Shown: positions 24,632 through 33,833, counted from the stretch's first letter. The stretch: 64,000 bases of DNA from Saccharopolyspora soli (GCF_022678645.1 NZ_JALBWV010000018.1:1-64000), one strand, 5' to 3'. Made by a program: numbers and translations. The notes: generated by a model not told the origin, from the letters alone.

Positions 24632-25855
24632 ATGAGCGCCGGGCACGACGTTCGATTGCTAGACGTTTTCAAGGGACAACCGAAAGCCGTGTGGATCACC
24701 GCGTTCGCCGCGGTGATCGCCTTCATGGGCATCGGACTGGTCGACCCGATCCTGTTGTCGATCGCCGAGGCGCTGCGCGCCGGGCCAGAGCAAGTCACCC
24801 TGCTGTTCTCGTCCTACCTGGGCGTGCAGGTCGTGGCGATGCTGGTGACCGGTGCGTTCAGCGCGCGCTTCGGCGCGAAGCGGACCGTGGTCACCGGGCT
24901 GGTGCTGATCGTGCTGGCGACGTTGGCGTGTGCGGCGGCCAGTTCGATCGGGCAACTCGTCGCGCTGCGCGCGGTGTGGGGTTTGGGCAACGCCTTCTTC
25001 ATCGCGACCGCGTTGTCGGTGATCGTCGGCGCCGCCAGCGGCGGCCAGCAGGCCGCCATCCTGCTCTACGAGGCTGCGCTGGGCATCGGTCTGTCCACCG
25101 GACCGCTGCTCGGCGCTGCGCTGGGCAACATCTCCTGGCGCGGACCGTTCGCCGGAACCGCGGTGCTGATGGCGATCGCGCTGATCCTCTCGGCGGGCTT
25201 CCTGCCCAAGGACAGCAATCGCGCCGAACGGCCCAAGATCCGGCTGCTCGACCCGATCCGCGCGCTGGGCCACGGCGGCCTGCTGCGCACCTCGCTCGGT
25301 TCCGCCTTCTACACCGCCGCGTTCTTCGTCGTGCTCGCATGGGCGCCGTTCGTCCTCGAATTCGGTGCGATCGCGGTCGGCCTGGTGTTCTTCGGCTGGG
25401 GCCTGTGCGTGGCCGTCGCCGGTGTCACCCTCGCCCCCAGGGTGGCCGCCCGGTTCGGCGAGGTCGGCGGCACCGTGCTCGCGGTGCTGATCTACGCCGT
25501 GCTGCTCGTGGGCATGGCGGTTGGCTCCAAGCCGGTCGTGGTCGTCGGGGTGATCCTCAGCGGGTTGGCCTCGGGCCTGCTCAACACCCTGTTCACCGGC
25601 TCGGCGATGAGCGTCAGCAACGCGCCGCGACCGGTGGCCAGCGCGGGCTACAACTTCTGCCGCTGGCTGGGCGGCGCAGCCGCGGCCACCCTGGTCGGGC
25701 ACGTGGCCGAGTGGTTCGGTTCGCGGCACGCGCCGTTCGCCGCCGGAGCGGTGCTGTGCCTGGTCGCCGCAGGTCTGCTGATCACGGACCTGCGCCCCAA
25801 GTCCGACGAGCACCAGGTCCCCACCGAAGCCGCCCTGGTCGGCGAAGAGTTCTAA
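24632..25855 (+). CDS. MFS drug-efflux type transporter
   Basis: 407 residues with about twelve membrane segments. The N-terminal T-A-F-A-A-V-I-A-F-M-G-I-G-L-V-D-P-I-L and motif A-like F-G-A-K-R match proton-driven multidrug exporters of the DHA1 class. Loops are short and the central cytoplasmic loop (L-P-K-D-S-N-R) is present. Substrate unknown. Preceded by a palindromic operator candidate and followed by a strong hairpin. Confidence 0.9.
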   Translation: MSAGHDVRLLDVFKGQPKAVWITAFAAVIAFMGIGLVDPILLSIAEALRAGPEQVTLLFSSYLGVQVVAMLVTGAFSARFGAKRTVVTGLVLIVLATLACAAASSIGQLVALRAVWGLGNAFFIATALSVIVGAASGGQQAAILLYEAALGIGLSTGPLLGAALGNISWRGPFAGTAVLMAIALILSAGFLPKDSNRAERPKIRLLDPIRALGHGGLLRTSLGSAFYTAAFFVVLAWAPFVLEFGAIAVGLVFFGWGLCVAVAGVTLAPRVAARFGEVGGTVLAVLIYAVLLVGMAVGSKPVVVVGVILSGLASGLLNTLFTGSAMSVSNAPRPVASAGYNFCRWLGGAAAATLVGHVAEWFGSRHAPFAAGAVLCLVAAGLLITDLRPKSDEHQVPTEAALVGEEF

Positions 25856-25875
25856 CCGCCCGTTCAGGTGAAGAC

Positions 25876-25920
25876 TGAAGGGCACCTTTGACCGGCTTAC
25901 TCGGTCAAAGGTGCCCTTCA
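25876..25920. terminator. Terminator-like hairpin family A, copy 2
   Basis: Perfect 18-bp arms (25876-25893 and 25903-25920) around a 9-nt loop GGCTTACTC, beginning 20 nt after the MFS stop. Shares the GGCACC-TTT-ACC core and CTTAC loop with the hairpin at 10646. Confidence 0.8.
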
Positions 25921-25963
25921 CTCCGCAAGTGGTCTTCGAGAATTCGCCTAATTTTTGGAGAGT

Positions 25964-25985
25964 GTTTGCCGTTCGTTGGTGGTGT
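25964..25985 (+). promoter_or_regulatory. PHO-box-like direct repeats before phoX copy 1
   Basis: GTTTGCCGTTC followed at an 11-nt period by GTTGGTGGTGT. The spacing is that of actinobacterial PhoP boxes (GTTCACC units every 11 nt), but the match is weak. Confidence 0.3.
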
Positions 25986-26026
25986 CATACGCTCCAAGCC
26001 ATTTCTAGATCGCTTGGGAGGTTGCG

Positions 26027-28018
26027 GTGGCACAGCTGGGCGAACGTCGACTCCTACCGCTGTTGTCGACCGGTCGGGCACGGGTGACCTGCCGGTACCG
26101 CTGCGGTGACCAGTGCGCCGGGCATCCGCCCAACCCCACGGCGAACCCGTACTTCGGCGACCTGTTGCAAAACGTGCTGAGCCGACGGGGTTTGCTGCGC
26201 GCCGGTGCCGTGGCCGCGGCCTCCGCCGCCGTGCTGCCAGCGATCGCCGCGCGGCCCGCAGCCGCCGCACCCGGTCGGCCGCCGGGCCTGGACTTCACGC
26301 CGGTGCAGCCGAACAGCGCCGACGCCGTGGTCGTGCCGGAGGGCTACCAGCAGCAGGTCGTGCTGCGGTGGGGCGATCCGATCCTGCCCGGTGCCCCGGA
26401 ATTCGACTTCGACAACCAGACGCCGGAAGCCCAGGAACGGCAGTTCGGCTACAACAACGACTTCTGCGCGCTGCTGCCGCTGACCGACGACCGGCGGCTG
26501 ATGGTGAACAACCACGAGTACACCACCGAAGAGTTCCTGTTCCGCGGCTACGATCCGGAAAACCCCACGCAGCAGCAGGTCCGGGTGGCGTGGGCGGCAC
26601 ACGGGCTGTCCGTCGTGGTGCTCGAAACCCGCGACGGCGCGCCGAAAGCGGTCCTCGACCCGTTGAACCGGCGGATCACGCTGAACACCCCGTTCGAGCT
26701 GCGCGGCCCGGCCGCTGGCAGCGAACTGCTGAGAACCCCGGCGGATCCCACCGGCACGCGGTCCTTCGGCACGATGAACAACTGCTCGGGCGGCGTGACC
26801 CCGTGGGGCACGATCCTCTCCGGCGAGGAGAACATCCACTTCTACTTCGCCAACGCCGACCAGGTCACCGACCCGACCACCCAGCAACGGCTGGCCCGCT
26901 ACGGGATCTCGGGCGCCGCCAGCGAACGCAAATGGGAGCGCTTCGACTCCCGCTGGGACCTCGCCCAACAGGTCAACGAGCCGAACCGGTTCGGCTGGAT
27001 CATCGAACTCGACCCGCACGACCCGACATCGACGCCGGTGAAGCACACCGCGCTCGGCCGGTTCAAGCACGAGGGCGCCAACATCCGGGTGGCCGACGAC
27101 GGTCGGGTGGTGGCGTACCTGGGCGATGACGAGAAGTTCGAGTACGTCTACCGGTTCGTCTCCGACGAGAAGGTGAGACCTGGCCGCAGCGGGCACGCCC
27201 GGCGGCACAACATGTCGCTGTTGGATTCCGGCACGCTCTACGTCGCGAGGTTCACCGGCGACAGCCCGGCCAGCGAGATCGACGGTACCGGCAAGCTGCC
27301 CTCGGACGGCGAGTTCGACGGCGTCGGCGAGTGGATCCCGTTGGCGCACAACGACACCAGCTTCGTGCCCGGCATGAGTGCCGAAGAGGTCTACATCTTC
27401 ACCCGGCTCGCGGCCGACCAGGTCGGGGCGACCAAGATGGACCGTCCCGAGGACATCCAGCCGCACCCGATCACCGGCCGCGTGTACTGCGCCCTGACGA
27501 ACAACTCCGACCGCGGCCCGGACGGCAAGGCGGCCGCGGACGAGTTGAACCCGCGCAACAGCAACAAGCACGGCCAAGTCCTGGAACTCGACGACGACCC
27601 GGCGGGCACCCGGTTCAGCTGGCGCCTGCTGCTGGTCTGCGGCGACCCGAACGACCCGAGCACCTACTTCGCCGGTTTCGACAAATCCCAGGTCAGCCCG
27701 ATCACCTGTCCGGACAACCTGGCGTTCGACCGGCACGGCAACCTGTGGATCACCACGGACTCGGCAGAAGCCCTGGGCGCCAACGACGGCCTCTACGCGC
27801 TTCCCTTGGAAGGCCCGGAACGCGGCCACGTGATGCAGTTCCTCAGCGTGCCGCGAGGTGCCGAGGCATGCGGTCCGATCATCGAGGACGACCTGATCCT
27901 GGTCTCGGCCCAGCATCCGGGCGAGGTCGACGGGGCCAACGCGGACAACCCGGTCTCCCACTGGCCGGACGGCGGAACCTCCCAACCTCGCCCTTCCGTC
28001 ATCGCGGTCTGGCGCTGA
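26027..28018 (+). CDS. Tat-exported PhoX-family phosphatase (DUF839), copy 1
   Basis: 663 residues, GTG start with GGGAGG upstream. A 50-residue leader with a C-x3-C-x4-C cluster (T-C-R-Y-R-C-G-D-Q-C) precedes a twin-arginine signal S-R-R-G-L-L-R-A-G (52-60). The PhoX domain follows with N-N-H-E-Y-T-T-E, N-N-C-S-G-G-V-T-P-W-G-T and L-S-G-E-E-N, which supply metal ligands in PhoX. PhoX enzymes release phosphate from many phosphoesters outside the cell, using calcium and iron. A close paralog lies at 31702. Expected to be induced by phosphate starvation (inferred). Confidence 0.92.
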   Translation: MAQLGERRLLPLLSTGRARVTCRYRCGDQCAGHPPNPTANPYFGDLLQNVLSRRGLLRAGAVAAASAAVLPAIAARPAAAAPGRPPGLDFTPVQPNSADAVVVPEGYQQQVVLRWGDPILPGAPEFDFDNQTPEAQERQFGYNNDFCALLPLTDDRRLMVNNHEYTTEEFLFRGYDPENPTQQQVRVAWAAHGLSVVVLETRDGAPKAVLDPLNRRITLNTPFELRGPAAGSELLRTPADPTGTRSFGTMNNCSGGVTPWGTILSGEENIHFYFANADQVTDPTTQQRLARYGISGAASERKWERFDSRWDLAQQVNEPNRFGWIIELDPHDPTSTPVKHTALGRFKHEGANIRVADDGRVVAYLGDDEKFEYVYRFVSDEKVRPGRSGHARRHNMSLLDSGTLYVARFTGDSPASEIDGTGKLPSDGEFDGVGEWIPLAHNDTSFVPGMSAEEVYIFTRLAADQVGATKMDRPEDIQPHPITGRVYCALTNNSDRGPDGKAAADELNPRNSNKHGQVLELDDDPAGTRFSWRLLLVCGDPNDPSTYFAGFDKSQVSPITCPDNLAFDRHGNLWITTDSAEALGANDGLYALPLEGPERGHVMQFLSVPRGAEACGPIIEDDLILVSAQHPGEVDGANADNPVSHWPDGGTSQPRPSVIAVWR

Positions 28019-28026
28019 ATTCCCCT

Positions 28027-28047
28027 GGTACCGGGCTATCCGGCACC
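28027..28047. terminator. Short hairpin after phoX copy 1
   Basis: GGTACCGG-gctat-CCGGCACC, 8-bp arms with one mismatch, 8 nt after the stop and between convergent genes. Confidence 0.4.
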
Positions 28048-28089
28048 ACCCGCTGTTCGGTGCGCCATCGCTTCCGTACGGGCGGGCTC

Positions 28090-28824
28090 TCAGGCGTCGC
28101 GGCGGAACAGGGCTGTCCAGAGGAAGGCTTCGCCGAAACGCGGGGACTGCGGTGGCTCGTCGCGCATGCGGCGCAGTTCCACCTCCGTCAGATCGGAGAA
28201 GATCTCGCGCAGCGACTCCGGCGTGTAGGCGAGACCGCCGTCCAACCGGGCATTGCGGTAGAAGTCGGCGTCAGGACGCTCGGAACCCATCTCACCAGCC
28301 GCGAAGCAGGAGAGCGCGAAATGCCCGCCTGGGGCCAGGAACCGGTCGAGGAAGGCGAGGTAGCTGATGCGGCGGTGCGGTGGCAGGTGGTGGAAGCAGC
28401 CGGAATCGTAGATCAGGTCGTACGGCCCGCCCAGGTCGATCGCGGAGCGGTCGAAGGCGTCGCCGCAGTGGAACCGAACTTCGGCACCGGCGTCACGGGC
28501 GCGGTCCTCGGCCCAGGCGATAGCTGTCGGGGAGAGGTCCACAGCATCCACCTCGAATCCCGCCGCGGCTAGGTGCAAGGCGTTGCGGCCGGGACCGCAG
28601 CCCAAATCGAGCGCGCGACCCGTGGTGATCAGACCGCGATCGAGGTAGGAGACGAGGCTCTCGTCCGGTTTCGCCACGAAGAACGGCACGGGCTTGGCGC
28701 GATCCGCGTAGAAGCCGTCCCACCAGGAGGCGCCAGCATCGGTCGTCCAGCGGGCGGCCTCCGACGCGAACAGCCCGTCCAAGAGCCTGAGCACGTCATC
28801 AACCGTACGTACGCTTCGGTCCAC
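28090..28824 (-). CDS. Class I SAM-dependent methyltransferase
   Basis: 244 residues from GTG 28824, chosen because GGAGGA lies 7 nt upstream; an earlier in-frame TTG is at 28848. SAM-binding motif L-D-L-G-C-G-P-G-R-N near residue 75, acidic V-D-A-V-D-L-S-P, and D-A-F-D-x-S. The family resembles TehB/thiopurine-type small-molecule methyltransferases. The substrate is unknown. Confidence 0.88.
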   Translation of the reverse strand: MDRSVRTVDDVLRLLDGLFASEAARWTTDAGASWWDGFYADRAKPVPFFVAKPDESLVSYLDRGLITTGRALDLGCGPGRNALHLAAAGFEVDAVDLSPTAIAWAEDRARDAGAEVRFHCGDAFDRSAIDLGGPYDLIYDSGCFHHLPPHRRISYLAFLDRFLAPGGHFALSCFAAGEMGSERPDADFYRNARLDGGLAYTPESLREIFSDLTEVELRRMRDEPPQSPRFGEAFLWTALFRRDA

Positions 28825-29251
28825 GTGCTTGTCCTCCACAGTAGACAATTCTACGCCCTGACAAGCGAAAGTCCAGATCAGACGACATGAAGAGGTGCTG
28901 TAGCAGGGCTTGCGGAGCGGTTACCTCGCCAGGGATGCGCAGGCTGGGCTTCGCACGCGCGGCCTCTTACGCGGGATCGCGTCGGCGTGTCGTGGGGGTC
29001 GGTGGTTTTGCCCGACATGAGAATGGGATTAGCCCTCGACGCCCCGCTTGCGACCGTTCTCGCTCGTAACCCTGAGCCGTGGCGTCGCGCGAAATTCAGA
29101 AGTCTGCTCTTGGGTCGGTTCAGCGGCGGTGGCAGTGGCGTGGGCGGGGCACGCGGCCGCACCGGTTCCGACAGCATCAAGGGTGGGCACTGAGCCAGCG
29201 GAATCTTGCAAACCGATGGGCAGTTCCGACCGGTACCGCCCACATCGACCA
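28825..29251. other. Gap without a recognised gene
   Basis: Part of the 765-bp gap between the methyltransferase and erm genes. Open frames on both strands have poor codon bias and no convincing ribosome sites. The only structured part of the gap is the two-hairpin element that starts at 29252. Confidence 0.5.
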
Positions 29252-29327
29252 GGTCCGGCGTAGTCCCTCCCCACGCCGGACCACATGGTGGCCGGGCGCA
29301 CCGCGCCCCGACAGGCGCCCGGCCACC
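29252..29327. ncRNA. Two-hairpin element, copy 1
   Basis: Hairpin 1: GGTCCGGCGT / ACGCCGGACC, a 10-bp perfect stem (29252-29261, 29273-29282) with loop AGTCCCTCCCC. After ACAT, hairpin 2: GGTGGCCGGGCGC / GCGCCCGGCCACC, a 13-bp perfect stem (29287-29299, 29315-29327). A second copy at 63254-63331 keeps both stems and the loop sequence GTCCCTCCCC, with a compensatory G-C to C-G change in stem 1. A structured RNA is the simplest reading; the strand is unproven. The segment from 29328 to 29589 shows no gene. Confidence 0.5.
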
Positions 29328-29589
29328 CCTAGCCGGAGAGAGCCCTCCGATACGGAGAAAGGTGCCAACTCATCGAAGCAGGCAACGACACCCCAACGGA
29401 CAACTCGACCTGGCAGAACAGGGAGGATGCACGTCCCGCATCGTCCAGCACCTCCTTGAGATGACCGCCGCTGCATGACACAACCGCAGCATCCGACCTC
29501 TGATCACCTACGACCACGGACCAATCGGAACAGCTCATCGAGCGATTCCAACGGAAAGCAGCGAAAAGCGACCACCAAGCCGACCGGCG

Positions 29590-30327
29590 TCAGGTGACTT
29601 CGGTGTAGAGGTGGGCCCAGCCTTCGGCCGTGAGGTTCTTCGGCAACGCGGGCAGGTTCCGCAACCGGCGCCCAGTCACCTTTCGCACGATCTCGGCCAA
29701 ACCCCGACCGGGTCCGGTGAAAACCGCCTCGACGAATCGCTGGTACTGGCGCAGTTCGTCGGAGGGCACCAGCGGCTGCGGCCGACGCCGGATCTTCAGC
29801 ACGCCCCCGTCGACGGCAGGCACCGGGCGGAACGATCGAGCGGGAACCCGTCCGCAGAGCCGGAGCTCGTACCAAGGCGCCCACTGCGCGTTCAGCATCG
29901 TGCCGCCACCAGCGCGTTTGCGTGCGACATCCCACTGCACGAGCAAGATCGCCTCCGACCAACCCGCTGTGCCGAGCAACCGGCGGGTCATCGCCGTCGT
30001 GATGCTGAAAGGCAGATTGCCGACCACCGCGTACGGCGTGTCTGGGAACCGGAAATCCAGCATGTCACACCGGATCACCCGAACCTGGGGACAGTTGGCG
30101 CGGAGTTCCGCGGCCCAGTGGCGGTCGAGTTCGACAGCCGTGATCTCTCGTCCAGTGTGGACGAGTGCGCGGGTGATGGCTCCGCGCCCGGCGCCGAGTT
30201 CGACGATCGGCACCGGCGACGGATCGAGCAAGTCGACCAGGCGGCGGGCTGCGCTCCGGTCGATCAGGAAGTTCTGGCCGAGTTCACGGCGCGCACGATC
30301 GCGCGCCGACATGCGGCGAGTAGGCAT
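29590..30327 (-). CDS. erm: Erm-family 23S rRNA (adenine-N6) methyltransferase
   Basis: 245 residues from ATG 30327. E-L-G-Q-N-F-L (15-21), SAM motif I V-E-L-G-A-G-R-G-A-I (42-51), acidic motif A-V-E-L-D, catalytic N-L-P-F-S-I-T (104-110), and a C-terminal basic helical domain. Erm enzymes dimethylate A2058 and confer macrolide-lincosamide-streptogramin B resistance; housekeeping KsgA is the alternative, but the N-L-P-F core, Q-W-D-V-A-R-K-R-A and short length favour Erm. AGGAG is 8 nt upstream and partly buried in a leader hairpin, suggesting translational control. Confidence 0.85.
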   Translation of the reverse strand: MPTRRMSARDRARRELGQNFLIDRSAARRLVDLLDPSPVPIVELGAGRGAITRALVHTGREITAVELDRHWAAELRANCPQVRVIRCDMLDFRFPDTPYAVVGNLPFSITTAMTRRLLGTAGWSEAILLVQWDVARKRAGGGTMLNAQWAPWYELRLCGRVPARSFRPVPAVDGGVLKIRRRPQPLVPSDELRQYQRFVEAVFTGPGRGLAEIVRKVTGRRLRNLPALPKNLTAEGWAHLYTEVT

Positions 30328-30335
30328 GGTGAGTG

Positions 30336-30382
30336 CTCCTGCGTTCGCGAACCGGTCGGAACCGGGCACTCGCGAGCGCAGG
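30336..30382 (-). promoter_or_regulatory. Leader hairpin that sequesters the erm ribosome site
   Basis: Arms 30338-30350 and 30370-30382 pair over 13 bp with one G-T wobble, and an inner CCGGT-tccg-ACCGG stem (30352-30365) extends the fold. The AGGAG ribosome site (30340-30336) has its first three bases in the stem. Upstream on the same strand a tiny frame (ATG-CCA-CGC-TGA, or six codons from GTG) could be a leader peptide, but it lacks a clear ribosome site. This is the layout of drug-inducible erm attenuators. The rest of 30383-30647 has no gene. Confidence 0.5.
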
Positions 30383-30647
30383 TCAGCGTGGCATCAAAAG
30401 CACAACGAACCGCGCGTCGGGAAACGAGAGCCCGGACGCGGACGGCGGCGCTAATTCAGATCCGGCGCCGCCTAGGCGGAACGCAACCTCATGAAAACGC
30501 CGATGCCACCAAAACCAGCCATGCCGAGCAGGCTAGCGGTCCCAATCGCGACTCGAAACCGATTTTTCGGGCACCTGAGCTCGTGCCCGCGTGAGCAGCC
30601 GCTGCCGTGCAACGATGTGCGTTGATCAGCTACTCCGGAGCGTGCCC

Positions 30648-31478
30648 ATGCGGATCTACTTCACCGTCGACATGGAAGGCATCACCGGTCTCGTCGACTC
30701 CCACGACGTCCAACCCGCCGGGCGGGATTACGAACACGGCAGGCTGATGATGGCCGAGGACGTCAATGCGGCGATTCGCGGCGCGCTCGCCGCCGGTGCC
30801 ACCGAGATCACCGTCAACGACGCGCACGGCCCGATGCGAAACCTGCGTTCCGACATGCTGCACCCCATCGCGCGGCTGATCCGCGGCAAGCCCAAGAGCA
30901 TGGGCATGCTGGAAGGTCTCGACAACAGCTACGACGCGGCGATCTGCATCGGCTACCACTCCCGAGCCGGAACCTCGGGAGTGCTCAGCCACAGCTTCAT
31001 GGGCCACGAGATCGAAGACCTGTGGATCGATGACCGACCCGTCGGCGAGATCGGGCTCACGCACGCCACCGCCGCCGTGCTCGGTGTTCCGGTGGTGCTG
31101 CTCTCCGGCGACGACACCGCATGCGCGGAGATGACCGATTGGGACCCCGCCGTCGAGACCGTGCCGGTGAAGTACGCGCGCGGCCGCTTCGCGGCAGAAC
31201 TGCGGCCGATCGCCGAAGCGCGCGAAGCCATCGAAGCCGCCGCGACCGCGACCCTGACCAGGGCGCCTGCGGCCGAAACCCATGCGGCGGAGCGGACAAC
31301 GCTCGCGGTGCGCTGGCAGTCCGCCGCCGTGGCCACCACGCTGCTGGACCTTCCCGGCGTCACGGCCCGCGACGATCGCACCGTCGAGATCAGCGGCTAC
31401 CTGCCCGACGTCTACCGGCAGTTCCGCGTCTGGATGACCGTGGCCACCGCGCTCACCAACCAGCCGCCGTACTGCTGA
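30648..31478 (+). CDS. M55 family D-aminopeptidase (DppA-like)
   Basis: 276 residues from ATG 30648 (M-R-I-Y-F-T-V-D-M-E-G-I-T-G). The zinc ligands of the M55 family are present: D8, E10, H60 (N-D-A-H-G), H104 (G-Y-H-S) and E134 (G-E-I-G-L). Relatives form decamers and cleave D-amino-acid dipeptides, probably to recycle cell-wall peptides. CCGGAG precedes the start. Confidence 0.93.
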   Translation: MRIYFTVDMEGITGLVDSHDVQPAGRDYEHGRLMMAEDVNAAIRGALAAGATEITVNDAHGPMRNLRSDMLHPIARLIRGKPKSMGMLEGLDNSYDAAICIGYHSRAGTSGVLSHSFMGHEIEDLWIDDRPVGEIGLTHATAAVLGVPVVLLSGDDTACAEMTDWDPAVETVPVKYARGRFAAELRPIAEAREAIEAAATATLTRAPAAETHAAERTTLAVRWQSAAVATTLLDLPGVTARDDRTVEISGYLPDVYRQFRVWMTVATALTNQPPYC

Positions 31479-31613
31479 GAGCTTGGTGGGCGATCTAGCG
31501 CGAAATCGGCGCACGCGGAACGAGTTCTGGGATCGACCTCAGTAGTCGGTCAACTACCCGATGTTCGTCAATTTCGGTTGTCCGAAGGCGGTTTCGGCAA
31601 CTCTGCGTCATGT

Positions 31614-31643
31614 GTTTGACCTTTGTTCATCTTCGCGTTCAAG
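31614..31643 (+). promoter_or_regulatory. PHO-box-like direct repeats before phoX copy 2
   Basis: GTTTGACCTTT, GTTCATCTTCGC and GTTCAAG follow each other with periods of 11 and 12 nt, about 60-90 nt upstream of the PhoX start. GTTCA units with an 11-nt period are the form of actinobacterial PhoP boxes. Confidence 0.4.
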
Positions 31644-31701
31644 TGCTATCGCCTGATCGCCGTAATGTCCGATTGTTCCCGACGATCACTTGGAGGTCCG
31701 C

Positions 31702-33762
31702 TTGTCTTCCCGATCGGACAGCGGGCGGGTCATCCCGCTCCCCCTTCTGTCCCACCACTCAGCCAACCGGTCCTCGGTGACCTGCAAGTACCGCTGCGGT
31801 AGCGCGTGCGCTCACGAGGCACCCAACACCTCGGACAACGCCTACTTCGGCGACATCATCGAAAGCGTGCTCAGCCGACGCGGCGCGCTGAAGGCCGGTG
31901 GCGTGCTCGCCCTGACCGTCGGGGGCGCAGCAGCTCTCGCTGGCACCGCAGCGGCCACCCCGGCACCGCAAGCCCGACCGGGCCGGGGAGCCGTTCCCGG
32001 CACCGACTTCGCGCCCGTTGCCCCGAACACCGAGGACGCGGTCGTCACCGCCGAGGGCTACGAGCAGGGCATCGTGATCCGCTGGGGCGACCCGGTGGTG
32101 CCGGGTGCGCCGGAGTTCGACTTCAACAACCAGACCGCGGCGGCGCAGGAGAAGCAGTTCGGCTACAACAACGACTTCGCCGAGCTGATCGCGCTGGACC
32201 GCGGCGGCAACGAGAACCTGCTGGTGGTGAACCACGAATACACCACCGAGACGCACATGTTCGCCGGGTACGACGAGGAGAACCCGACCGAGGAGCAGGT
32301 GCGCATCGCCTGGGCCGCGCACGGCCTGTCCGTGGTGCTCGTGAAGCGGGACGGCGGCGGCCTCAAACCGCAGCCGAGCAAGTACAACCGGCGCATCACG
32401 CTGAACACGCCGTTCGAACTGCGCGGTCCCGCCGCGGGTAGCGACTACCTCAAGACCTCGGCCGACCCGACCGGCACGAAGGTCCTCGGCACGCAGAACA
32501 ACTGCGCGGGCAGCCTGACGCCGTGGGGCACCATCCTCTCCGGCGAGGAGAACTTCAACCAGTACTTCGCCAACGCCGACTCGGTCACCGACCCGGCCAC
32601 CAAGACCCGCCTGGGCCGCTACGGCTTCTCGGGCGCCGCGAGCGTCCGCAAGTGGGAGAACTTCGACAAGCGCTGGGACCTCGCGCAGGAGCCGAACGAG
32701 GCCAACCGCTTCGGCTGGATCGTCGAGATCGACCCGCAGGATCCCCAGTCCACGCCGGTCAAGCACACCGCGCTGGGCCGGTTCAAGCACGAAGGCGCGG
32801 CCATCCAGATCGCCGATGACGGCCGGGTGGTGGCCTACTCCGGCGACGACGAGCGCTTCGACTACATCTACAAGTTCGTCTCCAACGGCAAGGTGAAGAA
32901 GGGCACCAGCGCCTTCGCCCGGCGGCACAACATGACGCTGCTCGACGATGGCACCCTCTACGTCGCGAAGTTCGCCGGCAACAGCCCGGCCGGTGAGATC
33001 GACGGCACCGGCAAGCTGCCCGCGGACGGCGCCTTCGACGGCACCGGCGAGTGGATCCCGCTGGCCAGCGGCAAGGAATCGTTCGTGCCCGGATTCACCG
33101 CCGAAGAGGTCTACATCTTCACCCGGCTCGCGGCCGACCAGGTCGGGGCGACCAAGATGGACCGGCCGGAGGACATCCAGCCGAACCCGGTCAACGGCCG
33201 CATCTACTGCGCGCTGACCAACAACACCAACCGCGGCTCGGCGGGCAACGCCGCTCCGGACGAGGCGAACCCGCGGGTCGGCAACAAGCACGGTCACGTG
33301 CTGGAGGTCACCGACGACACGACCGGCACCAAGTTCGCCTGGGACCTGCTGCTGGTGTGCGGTGACCCGAACGACCCGAACACCTTCTTCGGCGGGTTCG
33401 ACAAGTCGAAGGTCAGCCCGATCTCTTGCCCCGACAACGTGGCGTTCGACCGGCACGGCAACCTGTGGATCTCCACCGACGGCAACGCGCTGGAGAGCAA
33501 CGACGGCCTGTTCGCGGTGCCGGTGGACGGTCCCGAACGCGGCTGGGTCAAGCAGTTCCTGACGGTGCCGCACGGCGGAGAGACCTGCGGTCCGGTGATC
33601 CGGGACAACGTGGTGACTGTTTGCGTGCAGCACCCCGGCGAGCTCGACGGCGCGAGCGCGGACAACCCGGCGTCGCACTGGCCCGACGGCGGGAACTCGC
33701 AGCCGCGTCCGTCGGTCGTGGCGATCTGGCGCAAGGACGGTGGTGAGATCGGCCGACGCTGA
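31702..33762 (+). CDS. Tat-exported PhoX-family phosphatase (DUF839), copy 2
   Basis: 686 residues from TTG 31702, chosen because GGAGG ends 5 nt before it. Same plan as the gene at 26027: Cys cluster T-C-K-Y-R-C-G-S-A-C, twin-arginine signal S-R-R-G-A-L-K-A-G, then the PhoX domain with N-H-E-Y-T-T-E, N-N-C-A-G-S-L-T-P-W-G-T and L-S-G-E-E-N. The two proteins align over their whole length, so this is a gene duplication. PHO-box-like repeats lie upstream and a good terminator downstream. Confidence 0.92.
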   Translation: MSSRSDSGRVIPLPLLSHHSANRSSVTCKYRCGSACAHEAPNTSDNAYFGDIIESVLSRRGALKAGGVLALTVGGAAALAGTAAATPAPQARPGRGAVPGTDFAPVAPNTEDAVVTAEGYEQGIVIRWGDPVVPGAPEFDFNNQTAAAQEKQFGYNNDFAELIALDRGGNENLLVVNHEYTTETHMFAGYDEENPTEEQVRIAWAAHGLSVVLVKRDGGGLKPQPSKYNRRITLNTPFELRGPAAGSDYLKTSADPTGTKVLGTQNNCAGSLTPWGTILSGEENFNQYFANADSVTDPATKTRLGRYGFSGAASVRKWENFDKRWDLAQEPNEANRFGWIVEIDPQDPQSTPVKHTALGRFKHEGAAIQIADDGRVVAYSGDDERFDYIYKFVSNGKVKKGTSAFARRHNMTLLDDGTLYVAKFAGNSPAGEIDGTGKLPADGAFDGTGEWIPLASGKESFVPGFTAEEVYIFTRLAADQVGATKMDRPEDIQPNPVNGRIYCALTNNTNRGSAGNAAPDEANPRVGNKHGHVLEVTDDTTGTKFAWDLLLVCGDPNDPNTFFGGFDKSKVSPISCPDNVAFDRHGNLWISTDGNALESNDGLFAVPVDGPERGWVKQFLTVPHGGETCGPVIRDNVVTVCVQHPGELDGASADNPASHWPDGGNSQPRPSVVAIWRKDGGEIGRR

Positions 33763-33779
33763 TCCACCTCGCCAGCGCG

Positions 33780-33816
33780 GGGGTCTCCGGCCAGGCCGGA
33801 GGCCCTCGTTGCTTTT
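33780..33816 (+). terminator. Intrinsic terminator after phoX copy 2
   Basis: GGGTCTCCGGC-CAG-GCCGGAGGCCC followed by TCGTTGCTTTT: a tight GC stem with a T-rich tail, the clearest classical terminator in the window. Confidence 0.8.
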
Positions 33817-33833
33817 CCGGGTAGTTTCCAGCG

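Noticed and set aside
28849-29100. tRNA gene in the gap
   Set aside because: No T-loop GTTCGANTC box with matching acceptor stem was found here or elsewhere in the window.
29206-29478. Possible 90-residue gene over the two-hairpin element
   Set aside because: The two long perfect stems explain the sequence better, and the reading frames differ in composition from neighbouring genes.
29590-30327. Alternative reading as KsgA (16S rRNA dimethyltransferase)
   Set aside because: The N-L-P-F-S core, the Q-W-D-V-A-R-K-R-A segment and the short C-terminal domain fit the Erm branch better, though a phylogeny was not run.
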